A stretch of DNA of 64,000 bases from positions 310,001 through 374,000 of the forward strand of contig JAYXKI010000007.1 in NCBI GenBank assembly GCA_037892935.1, read 5' to 3'. Below are positions 48,893-60,716 of this stretch, piece after piece. The position numbers were made by a program, and so were the translations under genes. The notes beneath the pieces were generated by a model. The model saw only the letters and a program-made list of their open reading frames with translations. It did not search any database and had not been told where the DNA came from. The stretch is from Phlebopus portentosus. Taxonomy: Eukaryota > Basidiomycota > Agaricomycetes > Boletales > Boletinellaceae. Positions within the stretch are counted from its first letter, which is position 1, and each line of letters opens with the position of its first letter.

Positions 48893-49802
48893 TTATAAAT
48901 CCTTCCTCTGGTCAAATGGTACCTCCGTAATCCCAAGGACAAGATTACACTCGCCAAGATCCTCCGGGCTGTGCTCCTTATCCACTCCACTATTTGAAGA
49001 CGAGGAACTCGACTCGGCACGTTTTCGACCCTCTATTTGCCCAGAACATGATGATGATCTCGGCGATGGCATAGATATTAGAACGGATACTCGTAGTTGT
49101 GGTTGTGGAGGCTGAAGTGGTGGTATTCGCGATGGTTGTGGTTGTAGAGGCTTTGAGCATCTTCTTCGACGTGTTCGTGTTGTGTTTGGAGGTATCGAGT
49201 TGGCTGACGGGACGGCTGATGGTATCCGAGGAGGTACAGGTATTGGACGCTGACATACATGACTCGCTGATAAAGGCTACGTCGATTTGTCTCTCAGTAA
49301 CACGCCAGGACAATCATTTTGAAGGACTAACCATCATCCATCTCCATCCACATTTCATCTCCTTTTCATCCAATTCATCGTCTCTTTCGAGATAAATATC
49401 CCATAGCAGCGGTTTCGGGCCTAGCTTGACATCCTTCTTCCTCCTCACACTCGGCCTGACCTCCATCTGCGTCGGCAGTTCCGTCCCATGGGCAGCGAGC
49501 ATCACCATCCCAGCACTAAGTCCCCTTCCTGCACCAATAACCATATTCATTCCTGCACCTTCCTCCACCACACCAGCCCTGCTAGCAGATGCTCGTCTCG
49601 CGGAGACTCGTTTCCACCAGCACATCATCATGATACCCACTATGACCAGGGCGGATAGGATGAACGCAGGCACGAGCGGCTGAGGTCCGTCTGAATTAAG
49701 CAAACCGCCTGTGTCCCCGCTCGATTCGTTTGTCCCTAGGGCTTGTACAGCTGTCCCCGTCTTGCCAGCAGTCGCCATCGTAGTCAGCGTCTGTAAGGCC
49801 AT
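48893..49802 (-). CDS. Single-pass membrane protein, PLSA/RVSV-MP family, copy 2
   Basis: Exons 49802-49332 and 49276-48893 (intron 55 bp, phase 0) give 284 aa. The start is the first in-frame ATG ('MALQTLTTMATAG'); the frame is open further upstream without an ATG. The TM is at about residues 43-63 ('LVPAFILSALVIVGIMMMCW'), followed by 'WKRVSARR'. The tail reads 'PKPLLWDIYLERDDE', 'WRWMM' at the exon end, 'PLSASHVCQRP' at the start of exon 2, a Pro/Gln-rich linker, 'LRVSVLISMPSPRSSS' and the end 'LVLGITEVPFDQ'. It is closest in its second half to copy 4 ('LRVSVLISMP', 'LVLGIAEV'). Exon 2 carries misleading open frames on both strands because of CAA/ACC-rich sequence. Confidence 0.85.
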
Positions 49803-50962
49803 CTCCGCCTCGTGCACTCGTAGAAAGACAGCAGTGCAAAGTATCCAAAAAATCTTGTCGCTCTCTATGATATCACCGATGCAAGAAGACCAAAATGTTG
49901 CATATCTTCCCGTCCGTGTTGACAGTAGACAGTCGACGCTATGCGGCGAGGCGAGCACGCAAGCGTAGGATTGAAAGGATGAGGCTGAGTCGCTCCCAGA
50001 CTATGCAGAGACGCATCGAGGCAACTGAGCTTCTCTTCCCTCGTCTTGTGGGAACGAGGTGTGAAGCCCTCTAATTATAGATCCGGCACATGCCTGTCGC
50101 TGGCAATATAATTTGTTATCCAAGATAACCAAGAACAGGCTTTAGTTGGTACGTGACCTCGCTATATACTCGAGTTCCGATAACATCATGTTTGTCCGTA
50201 ACAAATGTCAATTATAAGAGAGTAACAATTACATTTTGCAGTCAGCGCAAATTGTGAAAACTCAGGTAGGCTGTGTATCTTTCATCTCCTCAATCTTCTC
50301 CCATGCTAGAAGCCTACAATCGCGGCGGGCGAAGAGCCGAGATGATGTGATAAGAACAGAATACCCATAAAGCTACCCCTTTTAAGGTAGCAAATCGAAT
50401 CACGAGAACTACCTTTTGTCTTTTATAATTGAAATTTTATGTATGAATATCTCGGCCGCCGATCATCACGTGTAAATAGATTATCCGAGTTGGGCTCTAG
50501 TGATCGACATTCTCGCCATTTCTTCCGGATCAAAGCATGTTCGAAATCGAGCTCGCTACATGACACGGATAAATTTTCTTCAACGAAACGATATAAAACT
50601 TAGGTCTATTATTGCAAGGAGGACATGTCGCTGTTGAATCACTTACTCGGAAAATCAATGTATATTTCCCACACACTACAATGCAAGTTGATGACACGGT
50701 CAAGTTGTAGCGAAGCACATTACTGAGTATTACTCTGATAGTCAAAACGGAACGAATAAAATGCGTTATGCAACGGAAAGAAGACATTGGAGCTGAAGAG
50801 CGCGTTTAATGAATAGTCCAGTTTCTACACCACGACAAGAAATCACTGGAAGGAGCAAATCAATCAAGGATCCTGGCCATCATGAACACCAACGTCAGTA
50901 GTACCGAGGACAAGACATAGTTGTTCGGTGCGTTCCCGCCTAATAGTCATCATATCTGTACT
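49803..50962. other. Spacer between membrane-protein copies 2 and 3
   Basis: About 1.15 kb, AT-rich around 50.1-50.8 kb, with only short unsupported frames. Contains the presumed promoter of copy 2. Confidence 0.4.
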
Positions 50963-51641
50963 TCACGCTTTCTCCTTCCGATCTGAAAGCATGCTCGCAT
51001 AGGCATCAGGAGCTGGTATCAAGTCGTTATAATCACCGCTGCTGTCATGTTGATGACATATTCGACGCTGTATCGCCTCCAGAGGCGGTGTAGGCATTTG
51101 AATCAGCGTCACGACCTTCAAGCGTCGACAACCCCACTTCTTGTTTTTACTCATAGATATACTCTCGTTTGCGTAACGCTCGATGTGATTTGCGCGGGAC
51201 GAGGCGGCTATTTCGGTGTCTGTTGATAAGAGGTCGTAGCAGAGTAGACAAAAAATGCGCATAGGTTGCAGAAAGAGGCTGGACTAATAAGTCACACAAT
51301 AATGGCTTTCAAAGTTACACAGATACGTCCACCTTCATATCCGCCGCATCTTGATCACAACTCATGCTTCTGAAGAGTTCTCCCACATCTATCGAAGCGG
51401 TCGCCCGGCGCACATAAATGCACTTCCAGCACCACATCATCACGATAACGAATATGAAGAAGGCAGACATAGTAAGGATAAATGCCGGCACCAGAGATAT
51501 ATGTCTGCGTGTGTTCAGCTGGCTTCTGACTAGGCTCCCGGATATATCACTTGGCGTTGTTGATATAGCGGATGAAACTGTTTGTTGTATCGTCCTGTCC
51601 ACCACAACTGTCGTCGTCGTATATCTTCGTTGCAGAGTCAT
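50963..51641 (-). CDS. Single-pass membrane protein, PLSA/RVSV-MP family, copy 3 (divergent or damaged)
   Basis: Exon 1 (51641-51333, 103 codons) has a Thr/Ser-rich head and a TM at about residues 49-72 ('LVPAFILTMSAFFIFVIVMM') like copy 2, then ends 'DMK' before a 54-bp phase-0 intron (51332-51279). Exon 2 starts 'PLSATYAH', as in the paralogs. The later core 'RLKVVTLIQMPTPP' is in another frame. Either a second 61-bp intron (GTCCCG...AACAAG) or a one-base frameshift is needed. The 'P.LWD' element is missing and the C-terminal 'LG..E' end is not seen. It may be a short working member or a pseudogene. Confidence 0.6.
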
Positions 51642-52689
51642 CCCTGAGTCCCGAGCGGAGGATGGTATGATGTCGTCACGGTCCTCGGTTCTCAACGGTA
51701 TTACCGCAGCAAGGGCACGGACAGGGTAGCAATAACCACTATGGAGCAATCACTCTCATAGGGAAGGGCGGGCGAGTAGCTATGAATGTGGGGGAGCAGG
51801 TTTAGGGTACTCCAGGTAAAAGCAGGATTGGTGTGACACTATAAGCCAAATCGCAGAGACGGAGCGCATGTCGGGGCCGCCGCACACGGCACCTTTCCCC
51901 GCTAAGCAATCCTTGTGATACACCACACGCAATATGTACGCAGTATACATATCAGAAACAATTATATATAGCACCGAAAGGCTCGGTCAAAGCACATGGT
52001 AATAAATAGAGATCTCTTCAAGTCCTTTTGGCAGTTGTCGCCGGTCGGGGCTCATACCAATACATTTTCGTATCAAACGCTGAAAGAGGCTGGGAATGAT
52101 GATGAGGAGCTTTTAACGGCCGCGTAATCCAATAGTTTAGGCACGAATCAAAGCTGTTAACAAGCAGATGGAGAGTAACTACTACTTACCCGGGCCAGAA
52201 CAACGTCGACTTCAAGGTCCATCCAGACTGTACGTACATACCTGCGACAATCTGAAGTGAATTCCCTTCATATCCTTATAGTTCACTAGCCAATTGGCAA
52301 TTTCAAGCAAAGTCCGGCACGGGAATAACGGCGTAAAGAGCTCAGAATGTATACGGAGGACTAAAGAGCGTAGGGCTAATCTGTCAGTCAAACAAGTCAC
52401 GCGAAAAGTGTTGTCAGCACACTTATTACTCAGTGCGTCATTGGACCTCACGTGCAGCGAGTTTATCCAAATCAAGCACTTCCAAGATCGATGCCGCCTT
52501 CTCAATTCAATTCATTCGAGACAGGTGCGTGCCAAGATTCGCGACATTGACACTACAGCTGACGTTGCTGCCAGTGAATAACAAGATCTGCAATTTCAAA
52601 CAACAAAACGAAAGGACGTGCTAGATACACATATGTGCTGCATACAGGGGAACCAAGAACCAAGTCAAAGAGTCTTTACTGGCACATCA
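51642..52689. other. Spacer between membrane-protein copies 3 and 4
   Basis: About 1 kb with no recognised coding content; it should include the promoter of copy 3. Confidence 0.4.
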
Positions 52690-53653
52690 TTAGGATTCAT
52701 AGGTGTCATACACGTCAACCTCAGCGATGCCAAGTACTAGGCTTAAATCCGCTGTACGTTCGCGATTCGCGTTTATCTCCGCCGCCAAAGCCTTTGCTTT
52801 CAGTTTCTCCTCTTCGATCTCCGAAAAGCTGCTGCTACTGGAATGGTAATCATCCGATTGGTCGTCGTCTTCGTCATCGTGTTCATGCCGGAAATGATCG
52901 CGATCATCATAAGTCCGTTGCGGAGGGATCGGTCGAGGTGCAGTTGGCATTGATATGAGCACGGAGACACGTAATCGTCGAGCGGGAAGATTAGGAGGTG
53001 ACATTGGTTGACATGTGCAGTCGGCATTGTTTTTGGTAGTCGAGATGAACTTTTGTAGCGCGGTTGGGTGGCTCTGCATCGTTCGTGTTGAACACGCGGT
53101 TAGAGGATCTGACGGATCAGGGTATGGAGGTGGCATAGATGGTGTATAGCTCGCCGATAGAGGCTATAGCATTGCAAGATTCTGAGTTACTCGAGCCTTC
53201 ATTTGGTAGATCAGATATGCTTACCTTCATATCCGACCACTGTTTATACGAATCGACCTCCACATCCTTCTCTCGTGGCGAAACATAAGCATCCCACAGC
53301 CACGGACGCGACGAATCCGCGTCGCCATTCACACTAGGACTCCCAACGCCAAGTCCATTCCCCTCCCCAAGCCCGAATACACCTCGCCACGTATCGTGAC
53401 GCTTCCACCGGACGCTCAACACAACCGCCAACAGTACGACCGCGGAGCTCCCAAACACCGGACCAAGCGGGATAATATTACTCGGCTGGCTCGTATTCTG
53501 CACGCTCATGCCTCCCTCAACCTCGCCTGGGTCCCAAGGGTTAATCGAACGTGTAGATGAGGTAGATGGAGTGGAGGATGATGATGATACTGTCAAAGTG
53601 GACGTGGAGGAGTGCAAGAAGGTTGATGCCACTGAGCCAAACGTCAGCGCCAT
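52690..53653 (-). CDS. Single-pass membrane protein, PLSA/RVSV-MP family, copy 4
   Basis: Exons 53653-53225 and 53163-52690 (intron 61 bp, phase 0) give 300 aa from 'MALTFGSVAS', chosen because copy 2 starts 'MALQTLT' and head lengths then agree. The frame is open up to about 53938, so a longer form starting at 53935 is possible. The Ser/Thr-rich head contains 'STLTVSSSSSTPSTSSTR'. The TM is at about residues 61-81. The tail has 'RPWLWDAYVSPREKD', 'QWSDMK' at the exon end, 'PLSASYTPSMPPPYP' at the start of exon 2, 'RRLRVSVLISMPTAPRP', an acidic Asp/Glu/Ser stretch and the end 'LVLGIAEVDVYDTYES'. Last of the four head-to-tail copies. Confidence 0.82.
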
Positions 53654-54136
53654 TAATTTTTCAGCAACGACGGTAGTCGCGTAAAGGAGGAGAGTTAATA
53701 GTAGGACAAGAGTAACACGTACCAGTGACACAGACAGGGCCTTTTTCACCTCATGCTGCTGGAAGAAGAAAAAGGAAGGAATCCGGCGGCCTCGCGTATG
53801 AAGCATACGGCCTTCCGTCCTCCTTCGGAAGGTGGCACAAAACCCACTCGTCCTCGGACTCTCGGCGCTTCGGCCGCAAATCAGGAACAAGCCGCCGGAC
53901 TTGCCTTTCCCGATCCCGGCTGTGGCCCGATGCATCACCGATCCTCCAATACACGTCAGAGTTATAAATAGATCCTTATGTCATTCATCCGCGTAAAGCC
54001 CGCCTTGCTCACGGAAGCAAATTAATATTGAAAATTGATGGTAATTTATAATCCGCATATATTTTACAAGAAAATCGAACTTAGCAAATATTGTGTACAA
54101 ATTTTTTTAGGAACGAGACTTCTTGGCACTCTCTCT
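53654..54136. other. Spacer between membrane-protein copy 4 and the P450 gene
   Basis: About 480 bp. The right part (54000-54110) is AT-rich. It may include a 5' extension of copy 4 with a hydrophobic stretch ('VTLVLLLTLLLYATTVV'), which could be a real signal anchor or an intron. Confidence 0.4.
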
Positions 54137-56200
54137 CTAGATATCTCGCCGTCTCATGCCAACACGGCACTGAACTGGCTTTCGCAAGAACCCCTCCCGC
54201 GTTCCGAACTACGAGGGCAAATCAGCAAACTAGAATTAGCAACCCACGCATAAGATGATATAAACGTACAGGTTCCTCAGGAGTTTCAAGCGCGAACTCG
54301 TACCGGCGGAAAATCGAACCAATGATAATCTGCAGCTCCAGATAAGCTAAGTTACGTCCGACGCAACTCCTATAAACAAATAGCAGTCAGCAACACTGAA
54401 CAGCTGGATGCCCAAACACAAGATCGGACAGACCTAGGTCCAAACGAGAACGGATTAAACGCCTTCTGCGTTAATTGCGGATCACGCTCAAACCACCTCT
54501 CAGGTCGATACACGTCAGCATCATCTCCCCATACTTCCTTATCCCGGTGAATGCTGTACGTAGGGACGCTGAGTACCGTGCCTTCTGGGAACGTCTTCCC
54601 GAGCACCGTCAAGCCTCCCTCCGGAGCCACGCGCGGAAGGCCGATTCCTGATGGCGCATGGATACGTAACGCTTCGTCGATCACCGCTTCGAGATACGGA
54701 AGACGCTTCACTTGCTCATAAGTCGCGATTGGGTCGTCCTCCCCGCCCAGCGCCTCGTCCAGTTCTTTCTGAACTTTGGCTTGCACAACAGGATTGCGCG
54801 CAACGTGGTACGTAATCGCGCATGACGAGCTATGAGTGCGAGATGATACGCATTCAGTTAGCGTGAAAAGATACGTTAAACATGATTTTTTTGGAGCTTA
54901 CTTTGAAGTCGTATCCGAGCCTGCAATGAGCTGCGTGAGTGCTTCCGCAGTAAGTTCCTCCCGCCCCATCGGTTTGCCTTCGTCATCTTTGCCCTCTTGC
55001 AACTTGCTCAGAAGATCCCTCCGGTCCGTCGGGTACGCTAGTCGCTTCGCCACCGCCGCGACAGCAAGACCTGCAAGATTCTGAACTGCCTGATTACCCC
55101 TCGCAAACCATGGCAGACGTCTTACGAATGGACGCCACCGAGGTGGAAGAATACCCATCGTCGCCGAATATTCTCCACGGTCATTCAGAATCTTGATTGC
55201 TGGCAGTTCAGTTATGGCAGCCTCTTCTTCGCGACCGTAGCTCGCGATTGCTTCTTTCTGGTTGACTGCCACAGGAGCTACATCCTTTGCCTTCTGCAGC
55301 ATGCCGAAGGGAGAGCCAAATGCCAGATCGCCTGTATCAAATTAAGAATGAGAAAAGGCGAACATCCGATACTGGCTGAAATGCGACGTACCGATGATAT
55401 CGAACGCCAGATAGTTGTACCAGGGTAGGCAGTCAAACCAGACACGTCCCGCATAGCCTCTCCACCCGCCCTCGCCATCGGTCCCAGATTGGCCCTTCCT
55501 TCCGCCTTCGCAAAGCTTATCCCACCAGCTAAACAGCTCGCCTAGATGTAAACGAACGTGAGGCTCGAACTCAAGCACGCTCTTCTGCGAAAAGATGTGC
55601 GAGACGATCTTCCGCTTCCTCGTGTGCTCAGGACGGGAGCGCGTGTTGAAGAGTCCGCGGCGGATAGAGACGAAGGCGTCGTAGAATTCGGATTTGAGCG
55701 TCCCTGTCCCGTGACCATACACTATGGGCAAAGCATCCGGGTCGTTGACGGAGACGTGGTTGGGCGCGAGTCTCACGAAGGTTCCTGAATTCAAAGATGC
55801 CCGTTAGTCCTGTGTGTAAAGAAGACTGATAATGATATGCAAAGTCGGAGAAGGAAAAAAGCGCTTGGCTTATGGTTCATATTGGCGATTTGCCATCAAC
55901 CTTCTGGTCTTCTCCAGCGCTCTCGCAGCGTAAAAACGGCATTATTTCCAAACCGAGTTACTCACCGTATTTCTTGTGCACTTCGTGCACCACCTCTGAG
56001 CGATGTCCCTGCCCTGCGACCCATCCTAACCAAGCGTCTGAGAACTGCGCCAGTAGAGGACCCGTGATGCCATTCGATCGAATGCAATGCGGGTCGACGA
56101 AGTAAGGCACGACAACTCCGAGGATGACGACCAGCGCAAGAACGACACCGAGAGAATAGGCGTCAATGCGTAGAAGACTGTCTATGATGTGAGACTTCAT
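54137..56200 (-). CDS. Cytochrome P450 monooxygenase, microsomal
   Basis: Six exons (56200-55966, 55784-55392, 55331-54902, 54829-54434, 54369-54270, 54208-54137) give 541 aa in frame. The N-terminal anchor is 'LGVVLALVVILGVVVPYFV'. 'TFVRLAPNHVSVNDPDA' is the typical N-terminal domain. The I-helix oxygen motif 'AGSDTT' is at 346-351, ExxR is 'EALR' at 405-408, 'YRPERW' is near 461, and the haem loop 'FSFGPRSCVG' has Cys487. The C-terminus 'TREGFLRKPVQCRVGMRRR' is typical of fungal P450s of the CYP67/CYP5144-like kind. The substrate is unknown. The first intron (181 bp) is longer than the others (60-72 bp). No neighbouring biosynthetic genes are seen. Confidence 0.93.
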
Positions 56201-57618
56201 AACGAACAGCGAAGCTCCTTCAACAGATGGCGTATGACGGGGAATTCAAGGACATGAATCTGAAACGGCGACCCTTATATACTGTATATTTGTGCAAAAT
56301 ATGAATACCCAAAGGCTAGATCCGATGGGGACGCTTCTACAGTCTCACGAGACGAAAGCCCATCACTTGCCGCCATACAGGTGATCGTTGATCATGCATA
56401 GTTTCTCGGTACGCCCAGGACGCTAATGGGTGAAGCATGCATTGAGAAGGACCAATAAAATCCTATGCATCCCCTGAATCTGTATCACAGGCGTTCTACG
56501 CATTGCCATTGTTAGCTTCCGTATATCAAGACAGGCGAGAGTGGGAATTTGGCCAAGCACGAGGCGACGAAGTTGTGAGTTGGTAAAACACAGAAAAGGA
56601 GATCGACATGGCTCACATGGCTTATTCCGATACGCAGGCGAGGGCGAATTGCGTTCAGATCAATACAAATACTAGTCACCTTGTTAGAATTCGACTCAAC
56701 TATTCATCCACCATCCTGGGCTACTTTCGTATGCATACGGTGAAATACTCTGATCATTCCGATGCTAAGAACACAATTACGCTTGTCCAAATGATCAAAG
56801 CAGATACTATTTGTGTATTCATTATCAGAGTTAACCTATCAGAATCTATGCAATGTCTAGAAAGAGAGCATACTCATACGATAATGTAACTCAAAAGAGA
56901 TATTCCATTGAGTTGCGGGAGCGATGGTGTCCGCGAAGAACGGAAGAAAGTCCGCTGCCTCCAATCATTTTCGTATGACTTATGCTTTTCATCTTACACA
57001 TTGCAGACCCAAGCGAACCCAGGAGCTCAATCATGTTGATTGAGATCAGACAGGTGAATGTTGGACGTATATTCAGTCACTGTCTTGTCCTGGAAGCAGC
57101 TCGTTTTTATATGCAGACGGACTAGAGTATCATGCCCGGGCTCCGTTTCATCCTTCGTTCGCCGGCTAAATTCAGCACTGCGAAATAAATTTAGGCCACC
57201 CACGCTTTAATCGAATATCGCCACAGAGCAAGACAGATCTGAACTCGCAAAATCCTATGTTCCACATAAATCTTGTTTTATCCTTCGAGTCCGAGACTCC
57301 GTTTTCTGACCGTAGAGGATGACTGAGGACGCGACAGCAGCATGTTCTAAAAGCAGACCTCAGACTGCCTTCCTGCACCCAGTCCCTTGTTCTTCAACTG
57401 TAATGCGACATGCTTTCTTTTGTCTAAAGGAAATTGTGGTCGCGACTTACTAGCGTGGTCCAAGATCCAGGACAACCGACATCAGCACTTCAGATTGCCG
57501 GAATCTAAATCAGCGCATCTCCCATTCGGCAAACAAATAAATGATGACGGGTCCCATTTGCGATCCAAAGGACCAGATACCTTCTCGCAAGCATCCGCTG
57601 TTCTGAGTTGAAAGACCA
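56201..57618. other. Region upstream of the P450 gene
   Basis: Should hold the P450 promoter in its left part. The remaining sequence has only short unsupported frames. Confidence 0.4.
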
Positions 57619-58190
57619 TCAGGAGAAGAGTTCCTTCTGCATGTACTTGAGCTCCGCGCATTCTTTACAGTTTTTCTTTACCTTCACTTCAGCGTAGGTA
57701 AGGTGAGAATCCGACGGGGATGGACCAGAAGCTAGCCTCTTTGATACCAGGCCTTTATGAAAGGAGACTGCTCGCGAAGTCAATAATCCTGACCAAGCCG
57801 GCAGGATTGCGGACAGTGTCCAGCGGTTCGAGGTCATGACGTGCGATTCCGATGTTGTGAAGAGTGACAAGCAGCTCAAATATCTGATCCCTGCGCATTC
57901 GATCATCAGAAATACGTGTACTACATGATGAGCATGAATTACCTATCTTCTAGTGATGATGGTGACCATGCGGGACAGGTGAATGCCTCACCCTCATGCT
58001 CCAGGAACATCACAAGTATATAAGCTGATTCGTTAAAGAATAGCATCTCTCGAAGCAACTCCCTCGATACAACCTTGACAGCGTATGAACGCGAGCCAGC
58101 ATGCTTGACGGCTTGATCATTGTCAAGCATTGCCTGGTAGACATTCCCTGTGCTTCCTGATCTTAACAAACGATGCAATGACAGTCTAAT
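57619..58190 (-). pseudogene. Protein-kinase-like gene fragment
   Basis: On the minus strand a glycine-loop-like 'LLRSGSTGNVYQAMLD' and 'SYAVKVVSRELLREM' with a candidate Lys are followed by 'YILVMFLEHEGEAF' as a hinge. After a 53-bp intron (about 57946-57894), the catalytic-loop-like 'LHNIGIARHDLEPLDTV' and 'LVRIIDFASS' follow, resembling the H.DL...N / DF pattern. Asn is replaced in the catalytic loop. A stop follows soon after unless an 82-bp intron is removed, which would lead to 'KNCKECAELKYMQKEL'. The N-terminal part cannot be joined. This looks like a small basidiomycete kinase-like family member, probably decayed. Confidence 0.5.
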
Positions 58191-60159
58191 TATACCTGCA
58201 GCTAGCGACGGGCATGCATCGGTTGGACAAACCCTATGAAAGGAATAATGGGCCCTCGCCTCTACATGTTACGACCATCCAATCTTCAAATGATGTCTTC
58301 GGTCAGGCCGATGTTGCCGGTTGCATTTGGTGTAGGCTCAACTCCAGTCAGGATCTTCTGGTGCATACCTATGTCCGCCACGACCGTCTGAGCAAACAAA
58401 AAGTGCTTTTCCCTCATCAGCTCAAGAGGTATTTGCATACTGACGCAGGATTCAACTTCGCGATTCAGTTCAGCTGTGGGTATCATGGGAAGAAGAGTGC
58501 GAAACAACCGTGTATTCTGAAGTTCAACAGACGAAAATTTGACGTAAGTCCTTTACTCCAGGATGAAGACGGATGAATATACATCTCTCGAGACGTCAGT
58601 ATACTCCGGTAAGTCTTATACGAAGCCTTGCCTGATGGTCTTCAGGATTCCAACTTTAGGGGGATTGGTGTGATCTCTGCATGCATCAAGGAGGCATGCA
58701 TAGAATCGAAAACATCCGCAGCTTTGATCACTAACGGGAGTCTCTTCTCCTCATCGTCGATTATGTAAATAACACGACCAACCAAAGACGGGGAATTTCC
58801 ATCACGCTTGGTATCATGTTCCATACTTATCTAGTAACTGAGAGCATCCAGAATTGTGTATAAGGCTGCCACGGCACCAGTCTGCACCATGATCAGAGCC
58901 TTCTTTTCGTGAGCGCAACAAAAACACCAAACTAGAAGATAGGACATACTTTACATTCATCTTCGTTCATTCTTCAATAAACATTCCTGCCGTCATCATC
59001 GACGGCAGGCCGGAAATAGCGGTTGCGAGCATCCTGAGGTACCAGTGGATTATCTTGGAGATGCCCGTCTTAAGCTTGCAAGTAGCGAGGTGACGAGTTC
59101 TTTATCGCGACAACGACCAGTTGGTTTCCACGTCTGGTCTAAAAGGTCCAGCTCGAATTGAGCGACGCTTGTCGTTGAACTTGGTTTTGTGCTCTGTACT
59201 GTATGTCTGCAGTGAGAGATAAAAACTTTGCTTTCTCTCTGAGATAGTCCCCGAGTGTCGACATGGTTAAGTAGAAGAGTGATTCAGCATGCCACGCTGG
59301 CCGAGTGAGTCATGTTCGCGGCTTAGATAGTATTTCCACAGACGAAGAGTCTTTAAGGATGAAAAGAAGATAAAGTCACGAATCACAAGAATACAATACA
59401 TTGTACACCGTATGTTGTTTGACTTGACTTGACCCACGTGATGATCGCTTGAGTGTCAATCAATCTTCTCCCGACCAACCAACCATGACCCACTCTACCT
59501 TGCCCAACCAAACTATATCAATCAATGCGTAGTCCCTGCAAGTTCTTGTACTATCTCAGAACAGGCCGTATCTCTTGATCCAATCTCGTTGCACTTCAAA
59601 TACCATTATACACTCTCCTCTGAGCGTTACGGGAAAATATAAGTGACCCGACCGGATACCACTCTAGCATCAGAGAGGCAACCTTTTCTATGGAACATGA
59701 TGTGTATCAGACAGAACATTCTCAAAACCCGCACCTATCACGTGGGAAATGAAGTAACTGGTAGTTACCCATATATCATTCAGCTGCGGTTCGTCAAGTA
59801 ACGCCTATACAGTCCGTCACTACATTGAGCGCCAGGACTGACGAATCGTCCTTATAAGAGCTGAGTCGTTTCTGTGATGGCTAGCTCGCCGCATCTTCAC
59901 CAAAATCTTTCATCGTGTGTCCCCGCTGGCAGAATACTATTCCTTACAGTTCATTAGAAGGGTCTGGCACAGATCAGTACATTCAACTGCAATTAAGAAC
60001 AATAGCGTTCAGCTGACAAGTTGGAAGGAGTATCGGCCGCGCATAATTGTCTCTACTTGCGGGCGTCTCATAAAGACCGGTGCGAGCTTCCAGAATGGCG
60101 AGAAATGGGAGTGATAGAACACTCCAGGACATGGGTACTTTCTTATCCACTGTTGTAAA
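58191..60159. other. Region without recognised genes
   Basis: Unsupported short frames only, for example 58214-58576 (+) and 58642-58824 (-). A 9-bp perfect stem lies at 58986-59009. Nothing links these to the kinase-like fragment with confidence. Confidence 0.4.
58986..59009. repeat. 9-bp inverted repeat, 6-nt loop
   Basis: CCTGCCGTC (58986-58994), loop ATCATC, GACGGCAGG (59001-59009). Exact pairing; could be a small hairpin or chance. Confidence 0.7.
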
Positions 60160-60716
60160 GTCATGCAAGCATGTCTATCTCCTTCATCGGTCCACTGTCC
60201 TTCAGAAGCTGCCTGCCTGCGGCACACATCTAACAACATAGCAGGATCGCAAATAGAAGTCCTTGGCATGATTTTCCCAGGAGAATATGTGATCCGCGCC
60301 AATTACAGCATTGATGGGGCGATTTGACAATAAGGGTGGTACCTGGTTTTTCTCAAAACATTCCTCTATACACTCAGAAGCTTTATACTTCACTGACTGT
60401 TTCTTACGGCTACTATCACAACCTTACTGTTCAGATGGTTGAGATCGGCAATGGTGGAAACTATTCGTTCCAAAAGTTTCATGTTTTGATGGCCGGAGAT
60501 AACACGACGAACCAAAATCAGCATATGACTTGGAATGATCCCAATGATGTCGACGGCCACCGGGACTCAAATGTTGTGGCTATCGTCGGCGGTGTGCTAG
60601 ATTCTGTTGTATTTTTGCTCCTCACTTCCCAGCTCCCATTCCATCTCCGGAGACAGAGACGGCTCGTGCAAACACTAAAACATGACCGCTTAAGATTGGT
60701 ATCTGACGGGACATAA
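60160..60716 (+). pseudogene. Frameshifted single-pass membrane protein with carbohydrate-binding-like ectodomain
   Basis: One frame reads 'AGSQIEVLGMIFPGEY' and 'ANYSIDGAI' and meets TGA at 60325-60327. The next frame starts at once with 'VVPGFSQNIPLYTQKLYTS', then 'HNLTVQMVEIGNGGNYSFQ', and then a TM-like 'VVAIVGGVLDSVVFLLL' followed by 'HLRRQRR'. Together they match the layout I know from common Agaricomycete surface proteins: a beta-sandwich (F.G..I.V.G ... Y.IDG ... LY.S..L..G.H.LTV), then one TM helix and a basic stop-transfer. The frame change near 60318 and the weak N-terminal part suggest a pseudogene; a missed tiny intron is less likely. Confidence 0.55.

Noticed and set aside
48990..49313. 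Thr-rich minus-strand frame ('STTTTIANTTTSASTTTTT')
   Set aside because: Alternative frame of exon 2 of membrane-protein copy 2; the frame giving PLSA and LRVSVLISMP is the supported one.
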